DNA of 64,000 nucleotides from Aquatica leii. Its lineage: Eukaryota; Arthropoda; Insecta; Coleoptera; Lampyridae. This document shows, piece by piece, positions 43,591 to 56,395 of this stretch. Under the pieces are notes generated by a model. The model did not search any database, was not told where the DNA came from, and saw only the letters and a list, made by a program, of their open reading frames with translations. The stretch covers positions 235,256,104 through 235,320,103 of the forward strand of contig CM069432.1 in the NCBI GenBank assembly GCA_035610365.1, in the 5' to 3' direction. The position numbers and the translations under genes are program-made. The stretch's first letter is position 1. The number at the start of each line of letters is the position of its first letter.

Positions 43591-46016
43591 TTTAAAATAA
43601 ATTAAGAATTAAAGCCTTTTTGTGGAGTAGACTTTAAATTGAAATAATTTCATTGTAAATAACTAGCTTGTTAATTAATTTAAAATATTAGTATATCATC
43701 AATAAATACATGGCTTAAAGTTTAATAAAAATCAAAGTTATTAATTAATAAAAAAATATACGTTATGTAATTTATGTCAAGCATAAAGCACAAAAAAAGT
43801 GCTATAGTGTGAATAATTGTGCTGCTATGTGTATAAGCCTTTGAATCGATTCGAACTTGTGCTGTATAATAGATTATTACTGTAGAAAATTACAATTCAG
43901 GTGTACTTTGTGGAGTAATTTAGACGAAATTTTCCTATTGTTTGAAACGTATTCTAATCCTCTTAGTTAAAGTATTTGTAATTAAGTACTTGAGGGTATA
44001 ACCGAAATATATTTTATAAACTATAATAAATAGTAATTTGTTTTAAAAGAAAATTTAAATTAATATATTTATCACTTATAAATAATTTTATTATCAGAAT
44101 TACTGTCAGTGTGCACGTTAAATGTATAATAAGCAAGACGATTACACAAAGAAGCATTAGCGTAACACAAACTGTAGATAAATGAAAACGTTTTTGTTAC
44201 CTCGTCATAGAAAATTTGTGAATAATAAATTCTCCTCAAAGAACTTTAACTACGTATAATTTATTAAACAGTACAGTAAGCAATCTCATAGTGCTTTTGG
44301 CACATTTAAAATTTTCGTCTCCATCGTTTACACATTGTATAAAATTATTATTGTGTTTTCAAAAGTTATATGTTTCACCAATCAAAATTTATGAAACAGA
44401 CTTCAAAGAACAACATTCCTTGCATGAAATATACAATTTCAACAGTAATCAAAACGTTTTCAGATTTTTAAACTAACGATGTTTACGCGTATGAAACCAA
44501 GTTAGTCAAATTCAGATGCTTTTCTCAATACAGAATTTTGCACTACTTTTTTAAATCAATAGTTTTTTTACGATAATTTTATTTTTACCATTGTACAAAG
44601 TAATATCATAAATACAAAAAACCGTTTATGTTTAACACAAAAATACCAAAAACATTATTCAAACAACTTTTAACTTTATGTATTGTATATGGTTAAAGCT
44701 TTACAGATGTTGAATTCTCAGTAGATAAATAAATATTCATAGCTTTATTAAAATAAACAGAAATGACGTTTGCAAAGTAATGAAAGAGGCAATTATACTT
44801 TTGATCATACTTATCCAAGCTAATTTTAATTTTAATGCGATGTTCAAAGTGTAAGATGTATAAAATAAGACATATAAATTAAAATAAACTTTGGTTTACG
44901 GCATATGCGGGTAACTTCGTAATTAAGTGCAAAACATATTTAAACACAATTATTATATTTTATTTTTTTATTTATATTTTTATCAAATTTGTTAGAGCAT
45001 ATTTGTTCTATAATTATTTTTTTTAATGATCGGTTTAACCAAAACCTAGAATAGTTCTAAAAACTAAAAAAAAATAAAGAAAACCAAAACTAATTTCAAC
45101 TTTAATTGTTTTGATAAACAATATTATTTTTTATTAACTTCTAATAGAAGTACGTCAATATTTTATAAAACAAAGTATCTAAAAATACAAACGTAATAAA
45201 AAAAACATAGAAACTAAATTCTATAGCACAAATTTATTTTCCAGAACATTGACACTTTTTAAATTACGATTTTAATAAAATAGGTTTAGTTCCAATTTTC
45301 TACAAACATACTCGTTTAATTTTAAAGAACATATTTGTTTAAAACCTTGTGGTTTTAGAAACCTCAGAAAGAATAATAATTCGGTTGGAACACAAACAGA
45401 AGGGTGTTATGCAATTATATACATTATTTGCTTTCGTTGTAATGCAAATTCAAATAACTACGTAATACTTGATTTATTCAATTCAGGCGATATTTAACAA
45501 TTGCTAGTAAATGATGGTTTTATTTTTTTAATTAAAAATGTATGGACATATATGTTGTGGTTGTAGGTAAAGTTTTTGATATATAAAAAAATTATAATTA
45601 CATTGAGCTTTTATGACTCTGTGATTTTTGTAGTATTTGATGCGTAAGAAGGTCATTCGAACATATCTAGACAAACAGTGGCGTGCGGCAACAATTAGTT
45701 TTATTTATATGTACAAATAATTTTAAATGCGGCATAAAAGACCGTTGCGCGTCCGCCGGAGGGTTAACTTAAATTCTGCACGGTCCAGTCAATTTACCAT
45801 TTTTTATTGCTTTTTTAATGCATTTTATTCAATAAAAGTTTTTTGTCGTTCCCTCTATTACGTGTAATTTCTTCTGTTCCTTTCTATTTCTATGCCTCTT
45901 ATGTATGTTAATTACGTTTATTCTCTCTTGTTTGATTGCAATCTTTCTATTGTTCTTCAAAATTTCAAGCTTTTTGTTTTTCTTATATAATATTCTATAT
46001 TTTTACGTAATCTATT
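43591..46016. other. No recognised feature
   Basis: Very AT-rich sequence. A hAT-like terminal word CAGTGGCGTGCGG occurs at about 45675 without a partner end. Confidence 0.5.
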
Positions 46017-46550
46017 TTATTGATCAATTTCCCTGTTATTACTACTTGTCTGTTTTTCTCTATAGTGTTGTAAGTCTATTTCTAATTTTGTACTTAACTG
46101 TTTTCCTAATACTTTTTTTCCTTTTTTTATTTTTTCATATAATGCATTTCTGTGTTCCAATTTTCCTAAAATAATTTTACATTTAGCTAATTTTGGTAAA
46201 GTTTTTATTATGGTTTCGTCCTGTAGGAGGTCTAATTTATATTGTTTTACTAAATTTGTTTGGCATGGCAATTTTATTTTTACTATTAATAGTTTATGAT
46301 ATTCACCACATTTTGCGGTTTTTTAAATCTTATACCCTTTAATGTTAACGACGGACTCAATAATTAATTTATTCCCATTGTCTGTTAAGTCCAGATGTGT
46401 TTATGTATATTTTTGTGCTGATAAAATGCAGTTGTGTTTCTATACAAATACGATTCACATAGTTCCGTTATTTTCTATCTATTGTCGTTTAATGTTTCTT
46501 TTCTGTATTGTTCTGCGGTGTTGTCGTCCTTTTCTCAGTTCTTCCATATA
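46017..46550 (-). pseudogene. Unassigned coding remnant
   Basis: A single minus-strand frame stays protein-like across several stops. KHNCILSAQKYT and HLDLTDNGNKLIIESVVNIK lead into the open stretch KTAKCGEYHKLLIVKIKLPC, QTNLVKQYKLDLLQDETIIK, TLPKLAKCKIILGKLEHRNA, LYEKIKKGKKVLGKQLSTKL (46017-46271). The consistent frame over about 530 bases argues for a decayed gene, probably a retroelement Gag or accessory protein. I cannot name the family. The hydrophobic plus-strand reading of the same DNA is an antisense artefact. Confidence 0.35.
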
Positions 46551-48085
46551 GATTTTTTGATGCTATAATTTCTTGTGATTTATTTTTTTTTCTGTTAGAA
46601 TTGTTATGTATGTACTCTTCTTTAATTAATATAGGTCCATGTGTTCACACTGATAACTAATTTGCATAAATTTCTTTTTTTTTAATTTTTTTAGTACTTT
46701 GTTATGCTTCTACATTTTGGTACATTTCAAGCCTCTATGGTTATATTTCCCTTTGCTTCTTTCCATGTTTTTGTTTGATTGGGGCTCACTTCCTAAATCA
46801 CACTCTGTCGTTATAGATTAAAATAAAAAGGTTAAAGCTTATATAATTTAAATTAAAGCAACACACGTTAGAATTAAGCAGCAATGTACTAATTCTGATG
46901 ACTTGCCTCAAATAAATAAATTGTATAGTACTGCAGCATTACTGAATTAGTAAGTGATAGTGTAAAATTGGGAAAGAATGTTGATAAAACGTAATTTGTT
47001 TAATATTAGTATTTACCTAATAATTAATTTTTACTTAATAATTAATATTCAATTAAAGTTTTTGTATGGCAAATAATATATACCTTATATAAAAACGATT
47101 TAGTGTATATTACACATACTTAAGTTTATATATTTACATTCTCTAAGCTCTTAGCATAACATTTCTATCTTCTACTTAAATATTTACATTAGTTTATTAA
47201 AATCGTCTACAGTAAGCGGTAAATTTTAATTAAGGGAGTATAGGCAAGATAACGCCTTAAACAACACTATTTAGAAATACTGGCTACACCAGAACTAACA
47301 TAACATGTTTTTAGTAAAAACCAACTTCTTACTATAAAATATAAAACTAAATTACTTATAATAATCATTATATAAACTATATTAGCAAAGTGGATTTTAC
47401 AATAAATTATTATAATAAAGTGTTCAATGATTTACAATTATTAATTGCTATGCTAATAATATATTTAAAGATATAAAGATTAAAATTGTTCGTAGCAATT
47501 TAATTAATTAATGTATTAATTTAACAAAAAAACATTAGTAAAGAACGCATTTTGAATAATGATTAGATGCCTCTTTTTATTAAAAGCAAATAACATGATT
47601 GTTTTCATTTAATAAATTGTACTTTTTTAAAAAGAAATTCTCGTAATAAGACAAGGATTACTTGATTGAATTGTAAAAGTATCCTTTTACGACTACTGCA
47701 TATTTTCTCATAATTACTAACAGATAATTAATTGCTAATTCTTTTAAGTGTATGTTTTTATAGTGATTCAATTCTTCATTTATTTTTTTTTTTCATTTGA
47801 TAATATTTATAGCATCAGTTAATTGAATAAAATGTTTTACATTTATTTGTTTTAAAACTGTAATACAGAATGACAAAAAGATAAAAATTACTGAATACTA
47901 GCAAGTAAAATTCCATAGATTATTTTTGTATAAACAAAAAAAAACACACCAGTGTTTAATTAATTGCAGTCTTTGTGTGTATAATTTTAAGTATAAGCTT
48001 TCATTTGCGATAGAAGGTAGAATTAATTAACCACTGTACTGTTTATCTAAAAATGTTTTACATTACTTGCGTATTATTGTACAAT
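46551..48085. other. No recognised feature
   Basis: AT-rich DNA without coding motif or clear repeat. Confidence 0.5.
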
Positions 48086-48322
48086 TTATATCTGTATTCT
48101 ATACGGTACAAAAAATGATTCATTGCTTGTCACATCATATTTTATTATTGTTTTCTCTACAAATACTACATTATACTGATTAATTGGTTTTACTTTCGTT
48201 ACATGTTTGTCACTCTCTTGTTCTAAAAAAGGTGAACATAATTTGAACAATGATCTTTTATATACACCAGAATTGGTTTGCACTTTCACATTTCTAATAA
48301 ATTCGTATTTGTCTGAAAACAC
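48086..48322 (-). pseudogene. LTR-retrotransposon Pol C-terminal fragment, BEL/Pao-like
   Basis: The 78-codon minus frame reads FIRNVKVQTNSGVYKRSLFK, LCSPFLEQESDKHV and NQYNVVFVEKTIIK. The phrase R-V-V-T--G-YKRP--KLCPL is the usual end of the DUF5641-type C-terminal domain following BEL/Pao integrase. The rest of pol is absent upstream, where PLE sequence begins near 48410. Orientation is opposite to the large BEL at 36480-42870, so it is an independent insertion. Confidence 0.45.
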
Positions 48323-48409
48323 ATCGTTAGTCTTAACAAAAACGATATTTTATTAGAGTTAAGAAAAACTATAGTTCCCACACTTATGTTATGTCTTGTG
48401 GTTATCACA

Positions 48410-49446
48410 CAAGTTAAGCTTGTGTCACGCGTCGCAGTGGACATCTTTAGAGCCCGGAACAAACTGATTGATTGCGCCGTGAAGTCTCGCTTTTATATAC
48501 TGGTGTCCGATTGATAAAACTGATTTCCAAATGTCCGGTAAAGGAAAACTATAATCTCGGTTAATATTAAAAGGATTATTTTAATTGATTCCCCGGTAAT
48601 AGTAATTACAAACATTAGCCAAAATCTTAGTGTTTTGAAACATAATTAGATGACCCGTTTCTAGCACGTGTTCCGCCACCACTGTTATTGTTCTCGTTGA
48701 ATAAAAATCTAATAATGTTAATTGAATCAGCTACCGGCACGTTAGTAAACAAAGACCCAACATCAAAACTAAACAGAATGTCAGTTGGTTGCAAACAAAA
48801 ATAATAAAACTTCTGAACGAAAATCCGCCGAATTGAGTAGAAATCAATAAGTCTTCCCTGCTAAAGGTTTTAATAAACTTGCAAGATAGTTAGAGATTTT
48901 TAATTAGGTGGGTTTACAGCGCTGACAATAGGTCGAAAACGAATTTTAGATTTAATTTAAAGTAATCCGTAAAATTGAGAAGTTTTAGAATCTATTAAAA
49001 GTTATTTATTGGCTTTAATAATTGACGACTTCTTTATAAGTTTGGAAAGTGCTCTTTCAATCGATGAAGAAGAATATTTGGACATTACTTTATACGACCC
49101 GTCTGCGAGGAGATTGTGAATTTTGTTATTATAATCTGATCGATTCATAATAACAGATTTATAGATTTATCTTGTTTAAAATGTTTTAACACAAAAAATT
49201 TTGATTTTGGAATGTTACTTTGGGAAATTTTTGACTTACAAAGAATTTTTATAAGCGGCTTTTTTCTGCATGAAGATTGGAAACTGCTTGGATTGAAACT
49301 TCTACAACTGATACATCATCTTCAATAGGAAGTTGTTTTGGAGCAAATACAAAGTTAAAATCTTTAGTTATTTTTGTAGAAGACAATGAGCGTGAAGATA
49401 AATTAATAACAGTCTCGGGCTTTGGCTCTGCATCGATTGGAAGCAC
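48410..49446 (-). pseudogene. PLE (minus member of a head-to-head pair)
   Basis: Minus-strand order is as follows. VINLSSRSLSSTKITKDFNF and APKQLPIEDDVSVVEVSIQ (49249-49446) are the PLE N-terminal linker. A stop-rich stretch leads to YGLL / KIRFRPIVSAVNPPN (about 48960). LQPTDILFSFDVGSLFTNVP then VADSINIIRFLFNEN (48680-48790) is the RT block FDV-SLFTNVP. The RT second half is deleted; from about 48560 to 48433 the sequence matches the 3' end of the plus copy (CAATCAATCAGTTTGTTCCG, CCACTGCGACG). The catalytic YVDD part is missing. Confidence 0.75.
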
Positions 49447-51850
49447 TTTGTCTTTGTTTACAAACTGCCGGTACCCGATTCCATTTTACATTATTAGATT
49501 TTTATTTAACGAGAAGAATATTTCAAGCAACATAGTACCTATTATCGAAAAATGTTTGACTTTGACGTATTATATTTTTCGGGAAGAGTTTTATTCGCAA
49601 ACATCAGGAGCAGCCATTGGTTCTCGACTTTCACCGGTTGTTGCCAGGGCTGGATGCTGCGGTGAACCAGTTTGCGGTTGCTTCGTGCATGACGTCACTC
49701 TTAGAGTAATTAACCGTAGTCATTCATTGAAAAAATAGACGAAAATTCAACAATATGAAAGAAAATTGGAATATTTAAATTTAACTACACTTAATAATGC
49801 AAAATGTTTTGGTACATCGTCTTGCAGGCAATTATTGTATTAAAAAAATTAAGTCAAGTTTGATTACTACTATTAGCGTGGACAAACATATACACAATAA
49901 AACACAGTAGTGGCCTGTTATCCTTACTTATAACATTTTTAATTTATTTTCTTTAGGACCAAGTGAATGAATATAATTATGTACCTATATAACTATAACA
50001 ATTAATTATGTGAGTCATTTACATTTAAAAATATCGAATTGAAGTAGTCCGGTGCTCAAGAAAAGTATTACTCAAAACCTTTTATTTTTCAGTAGGACAA
50101 TTTGAAAATCCTTATGTGGAACTTAAAGTTCTAAATTAGATATTTTCTGGAATACTAAAATTTTTCTTGATTCTGGTGGTTTCGTAATATCAATTCAAAT
50201 TATCGTTCAAGAAAATATAACCGATCTTTTTATGAACATTTTAAAATTAATTAACTCAAAAAAGAGAATTTTTGATACGTGTCACTTTTCTTGTGCACCG
50301 ACGGCGACGATTATATAAATCAATAAGTTTCTCGTCATAGGACCATACCGACAAAAAGCATCTTATTTAATTAGAAGATGTTGTAAATCTAGTCAATATT
50401 TTTTTTCCATTTTCTTTTTTTGGCTTTGTTATCTTTACGTGTCCTGTTTGGTTCTTTCATGTGAAAAAATATTTTAAATCTAAAAAACAATCGTTTTGCC
50501 TTTTCACTGCAATCAATAGAAGCACTTTTCAACAAAAAGTTACAGATAAAATTTTCTCCAGTTACTAATTCTTCTTTATTCACTTCATGAAACACCTTAT
50601 TAAGTTTCTCTATGTGAGACATAAACCTAGCAGACGGTTTTGATAGACCACTCTCACTAAGATGATTAACCCAAGAATCATTTTGATTTGAAGAACTTTG
50701 CAAAGTAGAAGCTTGTACTTTATGGCAAACAAATTTCGCTAGAGTTTCTAATCCGTTATATGACAGCTCATAAATTTCTCTAATTGTAACACATTCATCA
50801 TTATTAAGTTTATCTGGCGATGAATCAGGTAAATAATTCAATGTATTTATTAGTGATCCACTAAGTGGTATATCAGAGGTATAGATTATTTCTAGATTTG
50901 AAAATTCCGAATAATTACGCTCCATCATTTCTTCCAACAATGTAAGACCTTAATCTATGTTTAAATTCTAAAGAAGTAAAGTAATTGTATAGACCACCTT
51001 TTGCCCTGATTATACTAAAAAAGTTTTCAATAACGTCTTGAGCCTGCTTAATAAATATTTCAAAGGTAGTGCAACGTTTAATTTTTTTACTGTATTCGTC
51101 CTACTACAGAATTAGAAAGGAACCATATTTACTATTTTTGGGCGTTTTAGCTAATCGAAATGAAGATGGTTCATTATCACATTCACTTTATTAAAAATCT
51201 ACCCACAAAAATAGACATTTAAATGGATTGTTTTATCATCCCCTTATCAAAAATTATCAGTAGTGATTTTTTTAATGTGCAGAGCTGTTTCCTTAAGTCA
51301 ACCCCAAAATTCTTAAAACGAGTTGAGTCATCTAACCAAAGTGTTAATCGCAATTATATTATAATTAAATTATAACAGAAAAAGTATTACAAAATTTACG
51401 TCTGCCAAACCAAGAGTAACAGCAGAAACTATATCTCAACCAGTGTCTATCGCTTATCTAACATATGTCAAAGGTACCACGGGCCGTATAGAAAAAAACT
51501 TGTCTAAACACAACATTGTTACTCGATTTTCTAATCTTTCTAAATTGGGTCTACTCTTAAATCCATTTCAAGCTGACGGCGTCTATAGCATTCCTTGCTA
51601 TTGTTGTAGTGCACACATAAAAAAACGGGTAGAAGCGTTGGCAAATGTTTCGAATTACTATCAGCGAAAAATTAGAGAATCCGTTGAAATAATCAAAATC
51701 CTTTTAATATTAACCGAGATTCTGGTTTTCTTTTTACCGAAGATTTGGAAACCAGTTTTATCGATCAGAGGCCGATCTATAGAAACGAGGCTTTACGGTG
51801 CAATCAATCAGTTTGTTCCGGGTTTTGAAGATATCCACTGCGACGTGTGA
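49447..51850 (+). pseudogene. PLE (plus member of a head-to-head pair), split by P-type DNA
   Basis: The plus strand starts within RT. LSLFTNCRYPIPFYIIRFLF, NEKNISSNIVPIIEKCL and REEFYSQTSGAAIGSRLSPV (49447-49650) cover motifs SLFTN-P and Q-SG-A-GS-LSPV. After the P-type segment it resumes with SIAYLTYVKGTTGRIEKNLS and KHNIVTRFSNLSKLGLLLNP (51440-51560). GVYSIPCYCCSAHIKKRVEA is the GIY-YIG nuclease start (51570-51630), then IRESVEIIK and a frameshifted tail. The palm with YVDD is lost, so the P-type insertion either removed it or followed a deletion. The 3' end at 51790-51850 is shared in inverted form with 48433-48500. Confidence 0.75.
50389..51400 (-). pseudogene. P/THAP9-type transposase, C-terminal half
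   Basis: Minus-strand P-transposase blocks: TLWLDDSTRFKNFGVDL (about 51310-51360), then KRCTTFEIFIKQAQDVIENF and FSIIRAKGGLYNYFTSLEFK with HRLRSYIVGRN (50940-51080). The latter is the characteristic NQD-IENFF--IR-KGG region. The intact frame 50389-50940 follows: YELSYNGLETLAKFVCHKVQ, SWVNHLSESGLSKPSARFMS, HIEKLNKVFHEVNKEELVTG and KAKRLFFRFKIFFHMKEPNR. It ends in a basic tail KAKKRKWKKNID. The N-terminal THAP domain and first catalytic part are not seen. It is distinct from the P-type copy at 7701-10165, which covers the earlier part of the protein. Confidence 0.75.
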
Positions 51851-54040
51851 CGAAAGCTCAGCTTGTGTGTTAACGACAACACGAGAATTATCCAGAATGA
51901 AAAATTGTATCACCAATGCAACCCGTGGAGAATTAAATTCTACTATACAGATTTGTTTCTGCGGTTTGAAAATTACTCTAAAATTTCCTTAAAAAATACC
52001 CAAAACTAATAGATAAAGATAAAGTACAAAAAAAGGCATTTTGACTAAGTATATTGTCTTTATTGCAACTTGTTTTAAGTAGACCTTAAAGTTTTGCACT
52101 CCAGTTTCTCATAACTCACCAAAATAAAGTGAATTTAAAGAAATAAGTTTCTAAGTGACATCTCCTAGCGCAAAAACGTTTAGTATATTATCATAGTTTT
52201 AAAATTGCTGTACTACATTTTTGGTTTGTTGTTAGCTCTTACAAAACTGCTACTGTTGTTAGAGAATATTTTAATTAGTTTGTACCTGCTTGCAATAATC
52301 TGTCGTGCTTACAAAAGAGCGACAGTGTTCAAAACTTTTTGTTACAAAACAAATAAAAAATGTTGTGACATTTTGAGGTTTTATAATCTTAAAATTTGTT
52401 CTTTATTATAAAAAAGCAGCATAATTAGTTTAAAACAATATAATTACGGGCTACGTATGACATACGCTTATGTTCATACTCAAAGGATTAATTGGAGTAC
52501 TAAAATCTGTCATCAACTTTCAACAGAACATCATCGCCATCATTGTTTAAAAAAATTCTGCTTTTTGCTGTAAAGCAAAACTTCTAATACAAACTTTTTT
52601 TTGTATCACTCCCAAGTAACAAAGTGGTTTTATAATTCTTAAGTTAGAAAACTTTTTAATTTTATTATAGTTATGTTGTTACTCTCTAAATGTAAAATGG
52701 TTGTATTAAAGTTGTCTGGAAGATTATTTTGTTATTTATTCAAAATTGTTTTTTAAATTGATGTTTAGAACGTTCTTACAACAAAATTATAAAACTGCTT
52801 ATGAGATAAGTATAAAAGTGTTTTGTAAACGTTTATATAATATTGGTTATAAGACATTCACCCCTTACAAATATTAATTGACTTATAATAGCTATGTATC
52901 TATGTAATTCATCACTTTTAGAACTGTTTTAATAAAGTATGTGACTACGTTATATAATTGTTGTATTTATATAACAATTTTGTTTTCTGCATCAGATTAC
53001 TCACAGAGAAAGTTCCAACATAACTGTTAATTAAAAGGACACAAAACCTCAGCTATAAAAATAAGAGAAAAGCAGTTATCGAGCAATACTACTATTAAAG
53101 CGCAAAATTATTGTGTTAAATATAGGTATTAAACAATTCGGAGATAGTGGAGTAAAAAAACCATCTGATTTGGCAGCATTCCTACAACCGTTTGTCGAAG
53201 AAGCTAAAATAATTCTTTTAGAAGGATTAATAATGAACCAAAAAACGACGTGTAGTTTTATCTCATTAAATTCTGTGTAAATAACATATACTTTTATACG
53301 TTGTCATTTTTTATAAAATGGCCATCAGATTTAGTTAAGTAAATAATAGGAATAATTCAGTTCCGAAAGTTAGTACTTAATAACTGTTTGATTTTATTGA
53401 AGATGCTCTACACTACAAAAATGTTTTGTAGCTTCATCAAAACTATTGTAATAAAGAGTTCATTTCATTTTTTAACTGATATAAGGGGCTACACTGTCAC
53501 TTTATCAACCAACTATAAAATCTTCATGAAACTGTTTTTGTAATTGATATATAATTATTTTTTAAAGTATGTATAAACGTTTACGTAACTATCCAATAAC
53601 AGTGTTTTGTTAGCTTTATAAAACGCGTTAAAAAATAAATATATTTTATAAATATGTGCCCATTTTGCATTTATAGCTGCTGTAAGAACGTTTAGTTACG
53701 TTCTTAGGACGAAAGGTATTTTAAGTGTTGATCTAATTGAATGTATAATTGAATTGTTTCACAATTTTATTAACTGTTGATATCCAAATTGTCTCAACAG
53801 TGATACATAATTATCTACTCAATTATTAAGAAAAAAAGAACCGCGTAGGTCAGCCACATTGATTACACATATTTTCTGTATTCATATACTTATCTAAATA
53901 CATTTTACATAATGCGTTTTAGTAACTCAACTACCCAATTCCTGTCAGTTTATGAGCCCAGGTAGCTTCGGTAAGTGTTAGATTTGCGTTTTTGTGAGTT
54001 GAAGATTAATATAACAAAAGAAAAAGCTGGCGACCGCACC
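51851..54040. other. AT-rich DNA with diffuse quasi-repeats
   Basis: No gene recognised. From about 52150 to 53770 similar words recur at irregular spacing (GTTTTGTAAACGTTTATA, TTACAAAAGAGCG, TTTATAAAACGCGTT), suggesting an old degenerate tandem array, but no unit length could be fixed by eye. Confidence 0.35.
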
Positions 54041-54069
54041 TGGTTTCTCGAAAATTAAATAATTAAACG

Positions 54070-54520
54070 ATAAAAATTACGAGTTGTGGAAAGTGCAGAT
54101 AAAAAGTGTACAACGATCTATGAGTTTACGTAGATGGCATCTTGAAGAAACCATCACACGATGCAGATTGCATAAAGCAAAACTCGAAGGCTAATCAACT
54201 TAAGTATCTCATAAAGCCAATTAAATCATACCAAGAATGCATTAAAAACCATTTTTGAAACCAGTGGTCCAATAAGAAAATCGGCCTTATACAGACAGCT
54301 AGTGCAAATGGAAAAGAAATCGAACACGTTGATGACTCAGTACGTCGCGGAATTTACGCAAAAGGCAGAACGGCTTGAGGAAACAGGAATTAAAGTACTT
54401 GACGAACTGTTAACAATAATGTTATTGAGATCATTGCCGGCAGAATTTAAGAGCTTCAGCGTAGCTATAGAATTAGGTGATGAAATACCAAGCCTTGAAA
54501 CTTGCATTCGGGATTGTACA
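54070..54520 (+). pseudogene. Copia-type Gag fragment
   Basis: The plus strand reads NYELWKVQIKSVQRSMSLR, LHKAKLEG and then, after shifts, ENRPYTDS. It continues in the intact frame 54302-54529 as QMEKKSNTLMTQYVAEFTQK, AERLEETGIKVLDELLTIML and LRSLPAEFKSFSVAIE. This is the UBN2-type Gag of Ty1/Copia elements (NYE-WK ... LV-M-K--N-TM--YV--F ... LL-SLP-EFKSF--AIE). A leader with CTGGCGACCGCACC lies just upstream at about 54027. The Gag is cut at about 54520 and no protease, integrase or RT follows. Confidence 0.7.
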
Positions 54521-54530
54521 CATGTGTGAA

Positions 54531-56017
54531 ATGGGCACTGGTAATATAGATTTACATGTGAATGTCAGTCACGGCAAAACAAATTGAAAGACGTATTGTG
54601 TTGTCCAGAACTTTGAAATAATTTGTTATCGGTGCCGAGGTTTACAAATAACGGGTATACGGGTACATTTGAAAAATATAAGACAGAAATTAATAGGCCA
54701 ATATATCCTCTACTATTTCTCATTGTTCTAATATTGAATTTATAAATATTTTTGACTTTATGTTTTACAGACCTCGATTCCAAAATAAATTTCATTCTTG
54801 TCGACTTATATGTTTTACTTGTATTTTTTTAGTTGTGTATAGGTGTGAACGAGCACTTTTAGTTACTCTCGTTTTGGCGCGTTTACTAACTGCTTCATCT
54901 ATGCTACTCTCCCATATCAGAGCTGCCTTTACTCTATTGTGGATTAAGTTTGGGTGTAATTGAAACACTTCAGCCAAGTACACCAAGGTTTACAGAGCTG
55001 GTTTTTTAGATTTTTTGTTGCCTTTACCATTTTATATATTTAAATGACAATTTAGAATTTATTAAAAACCACATAAAACGTACCGTCAAACTGGAACTAC
55101 TTGTAACGCCATGATTTAGCATGTAAAAATGTAGGAAATCATGATCACAATTTTTCAGCACTGACATATGACCAAAAAAATTATTGATTTATTAACAAAA
55201 TTTTGAAGATAGTAATTTTTATTGAGACGTGTTGACTAAGACACAAATATTTTTCTTTTTTTGCATTTTAGTGAGATTGGCCTAAAATGAAAAGATTTTT
55301 TGACCTGGAACCATATCCAATTTACTTGATGTCTTTTTCTGAGAGTAAACGCAAGTTTTTAAATTTCTCTAGTTTTCAAAATTGTTGTAATTGATTTTAA
55401 AAATCTGTATTTAACCAATTTGCCAATAGTTTTAAAAAATGTAGACATATGACTAACACCACATATTTGTATGAGCTGTATAAAATGTAATTGTTCACAC
55501 CACTGATATCAAGGGTTGTGAAAAAAAATGCATGGACCGTCGTTATCTCCTACTTAATGATTAATTGTCAATTGCTTTATTGTTTTTCATAGTATCAACA
55601 AATGTAAGTTTTTTTCCGAGTTTAAATTTATTTACCATACTTGGCCACTTTTTTGGCGTAAGATTGCTATAAACATTTTATTTATACAAGCGTATTCACC
55701 GATGAAATAGAATCTTTGACATAAAAAAATCAAAAATGTTTTTAATGAAAGCTATTCAACCGTCTGTTTTTCTTTCTTCTCTAGTAGACGGATTATAAAA
55801 TCTGAGACGTGACAAAATTATTTCAAACGGGCGTCTGTCTGGATAACAGCAAACCATCTGCTGTATAAAAACGGTTTTAAAGATTGTTTTGAGATTTTAA
55901 ACACTTCAATATAAAAAAGCAAGCCTAGAAAATCGTAAAACTTCATGATGCGTGATTTACAAAAATTAACGTTTGTATAACTGTCTTTATTATTATTTCT
56001 TTTTTTTCTCAATGCGT
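54531..56017. other. No recognised feature
   Basis: AT-rich sequence. Opposed frames at 54760-54986 show no family motif. Confidence 0.45.
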
Positions 56018-56395
56018 TTATCTGTCCATGTTAACATCTCTTGAATGATATCGTCCGAAAGCAATAAACGCTATACGCCCTAATTGTTTTGCTGCTTCTC
56101 TAAATCCAGGTAGATTTTTTATCAAGTCGTAGCTACGTGTTTTCGTGTTGCGTGGTAGTTGTGTAGATTGTAGATGACCTAAAAATATATTTAAGCTACA
56201 ATACAAAATTTTGAATGATTGCGACAAAAATATAACAGCTTTGTATTTAAAAAAACACTGTGAAAAAATATAGTATCATAAAACATTTTTACTATTTGCT
56301 TTTATTAGTGTTCTCACTTCCATAAAGTAAGACGAATCGCAAATACCATTGGTGTCAGATATGTGTTCATCTGAATCTGAATTATTATAAGTCAT
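56018..56395 (-). CDS. Small spliced ORF, function unknown
   Basis: Exon A (56395-56293) starts MTYNNSDSDEHISDTNGI and ends FMEVRTLIKAN. A 114-bp GT..AG intron (donor GTAAAA, acceptor ATATATTTTTAG) joins it to exon B (56178-56018), which reads HLQSTQLPRNTKTRSYDLIK, NLPGFREAAKQLGRIAFIAF and GRYHSRDVNMDR then TAA. The protein is 87 residues as modelled. Coding-like text continues upstream to 56650 (FTEIGLDEIVEEMMTNS, SGGEDTGI) but with two stops, so the true protein was longer and this may be its last part. The phrase FREAAKQLGR-AF-A-GRY--RDVNM is familiar from uncharacterised insect proteins. It is either a host gene end or a transposon relic. Confidence 0.4.

Noticed and set aside
45675..45700. 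CAGTGGCGTGCGG, like a hAT terminus
   Set aside because: No matching inverted end or 8-bp duplication was found nearby.
45905..46174. Hydrophobic 89-residue frame resembling a membrane protein
   Set aside because: The T-rich strand gives Phe/Leu/Ile runs; the opposite strand has the coherent coding remnant.
54760..54986. Opposed short frames with protein-like text
   Set aside because: Neither strand gives a family signature or splice context; probably chance.
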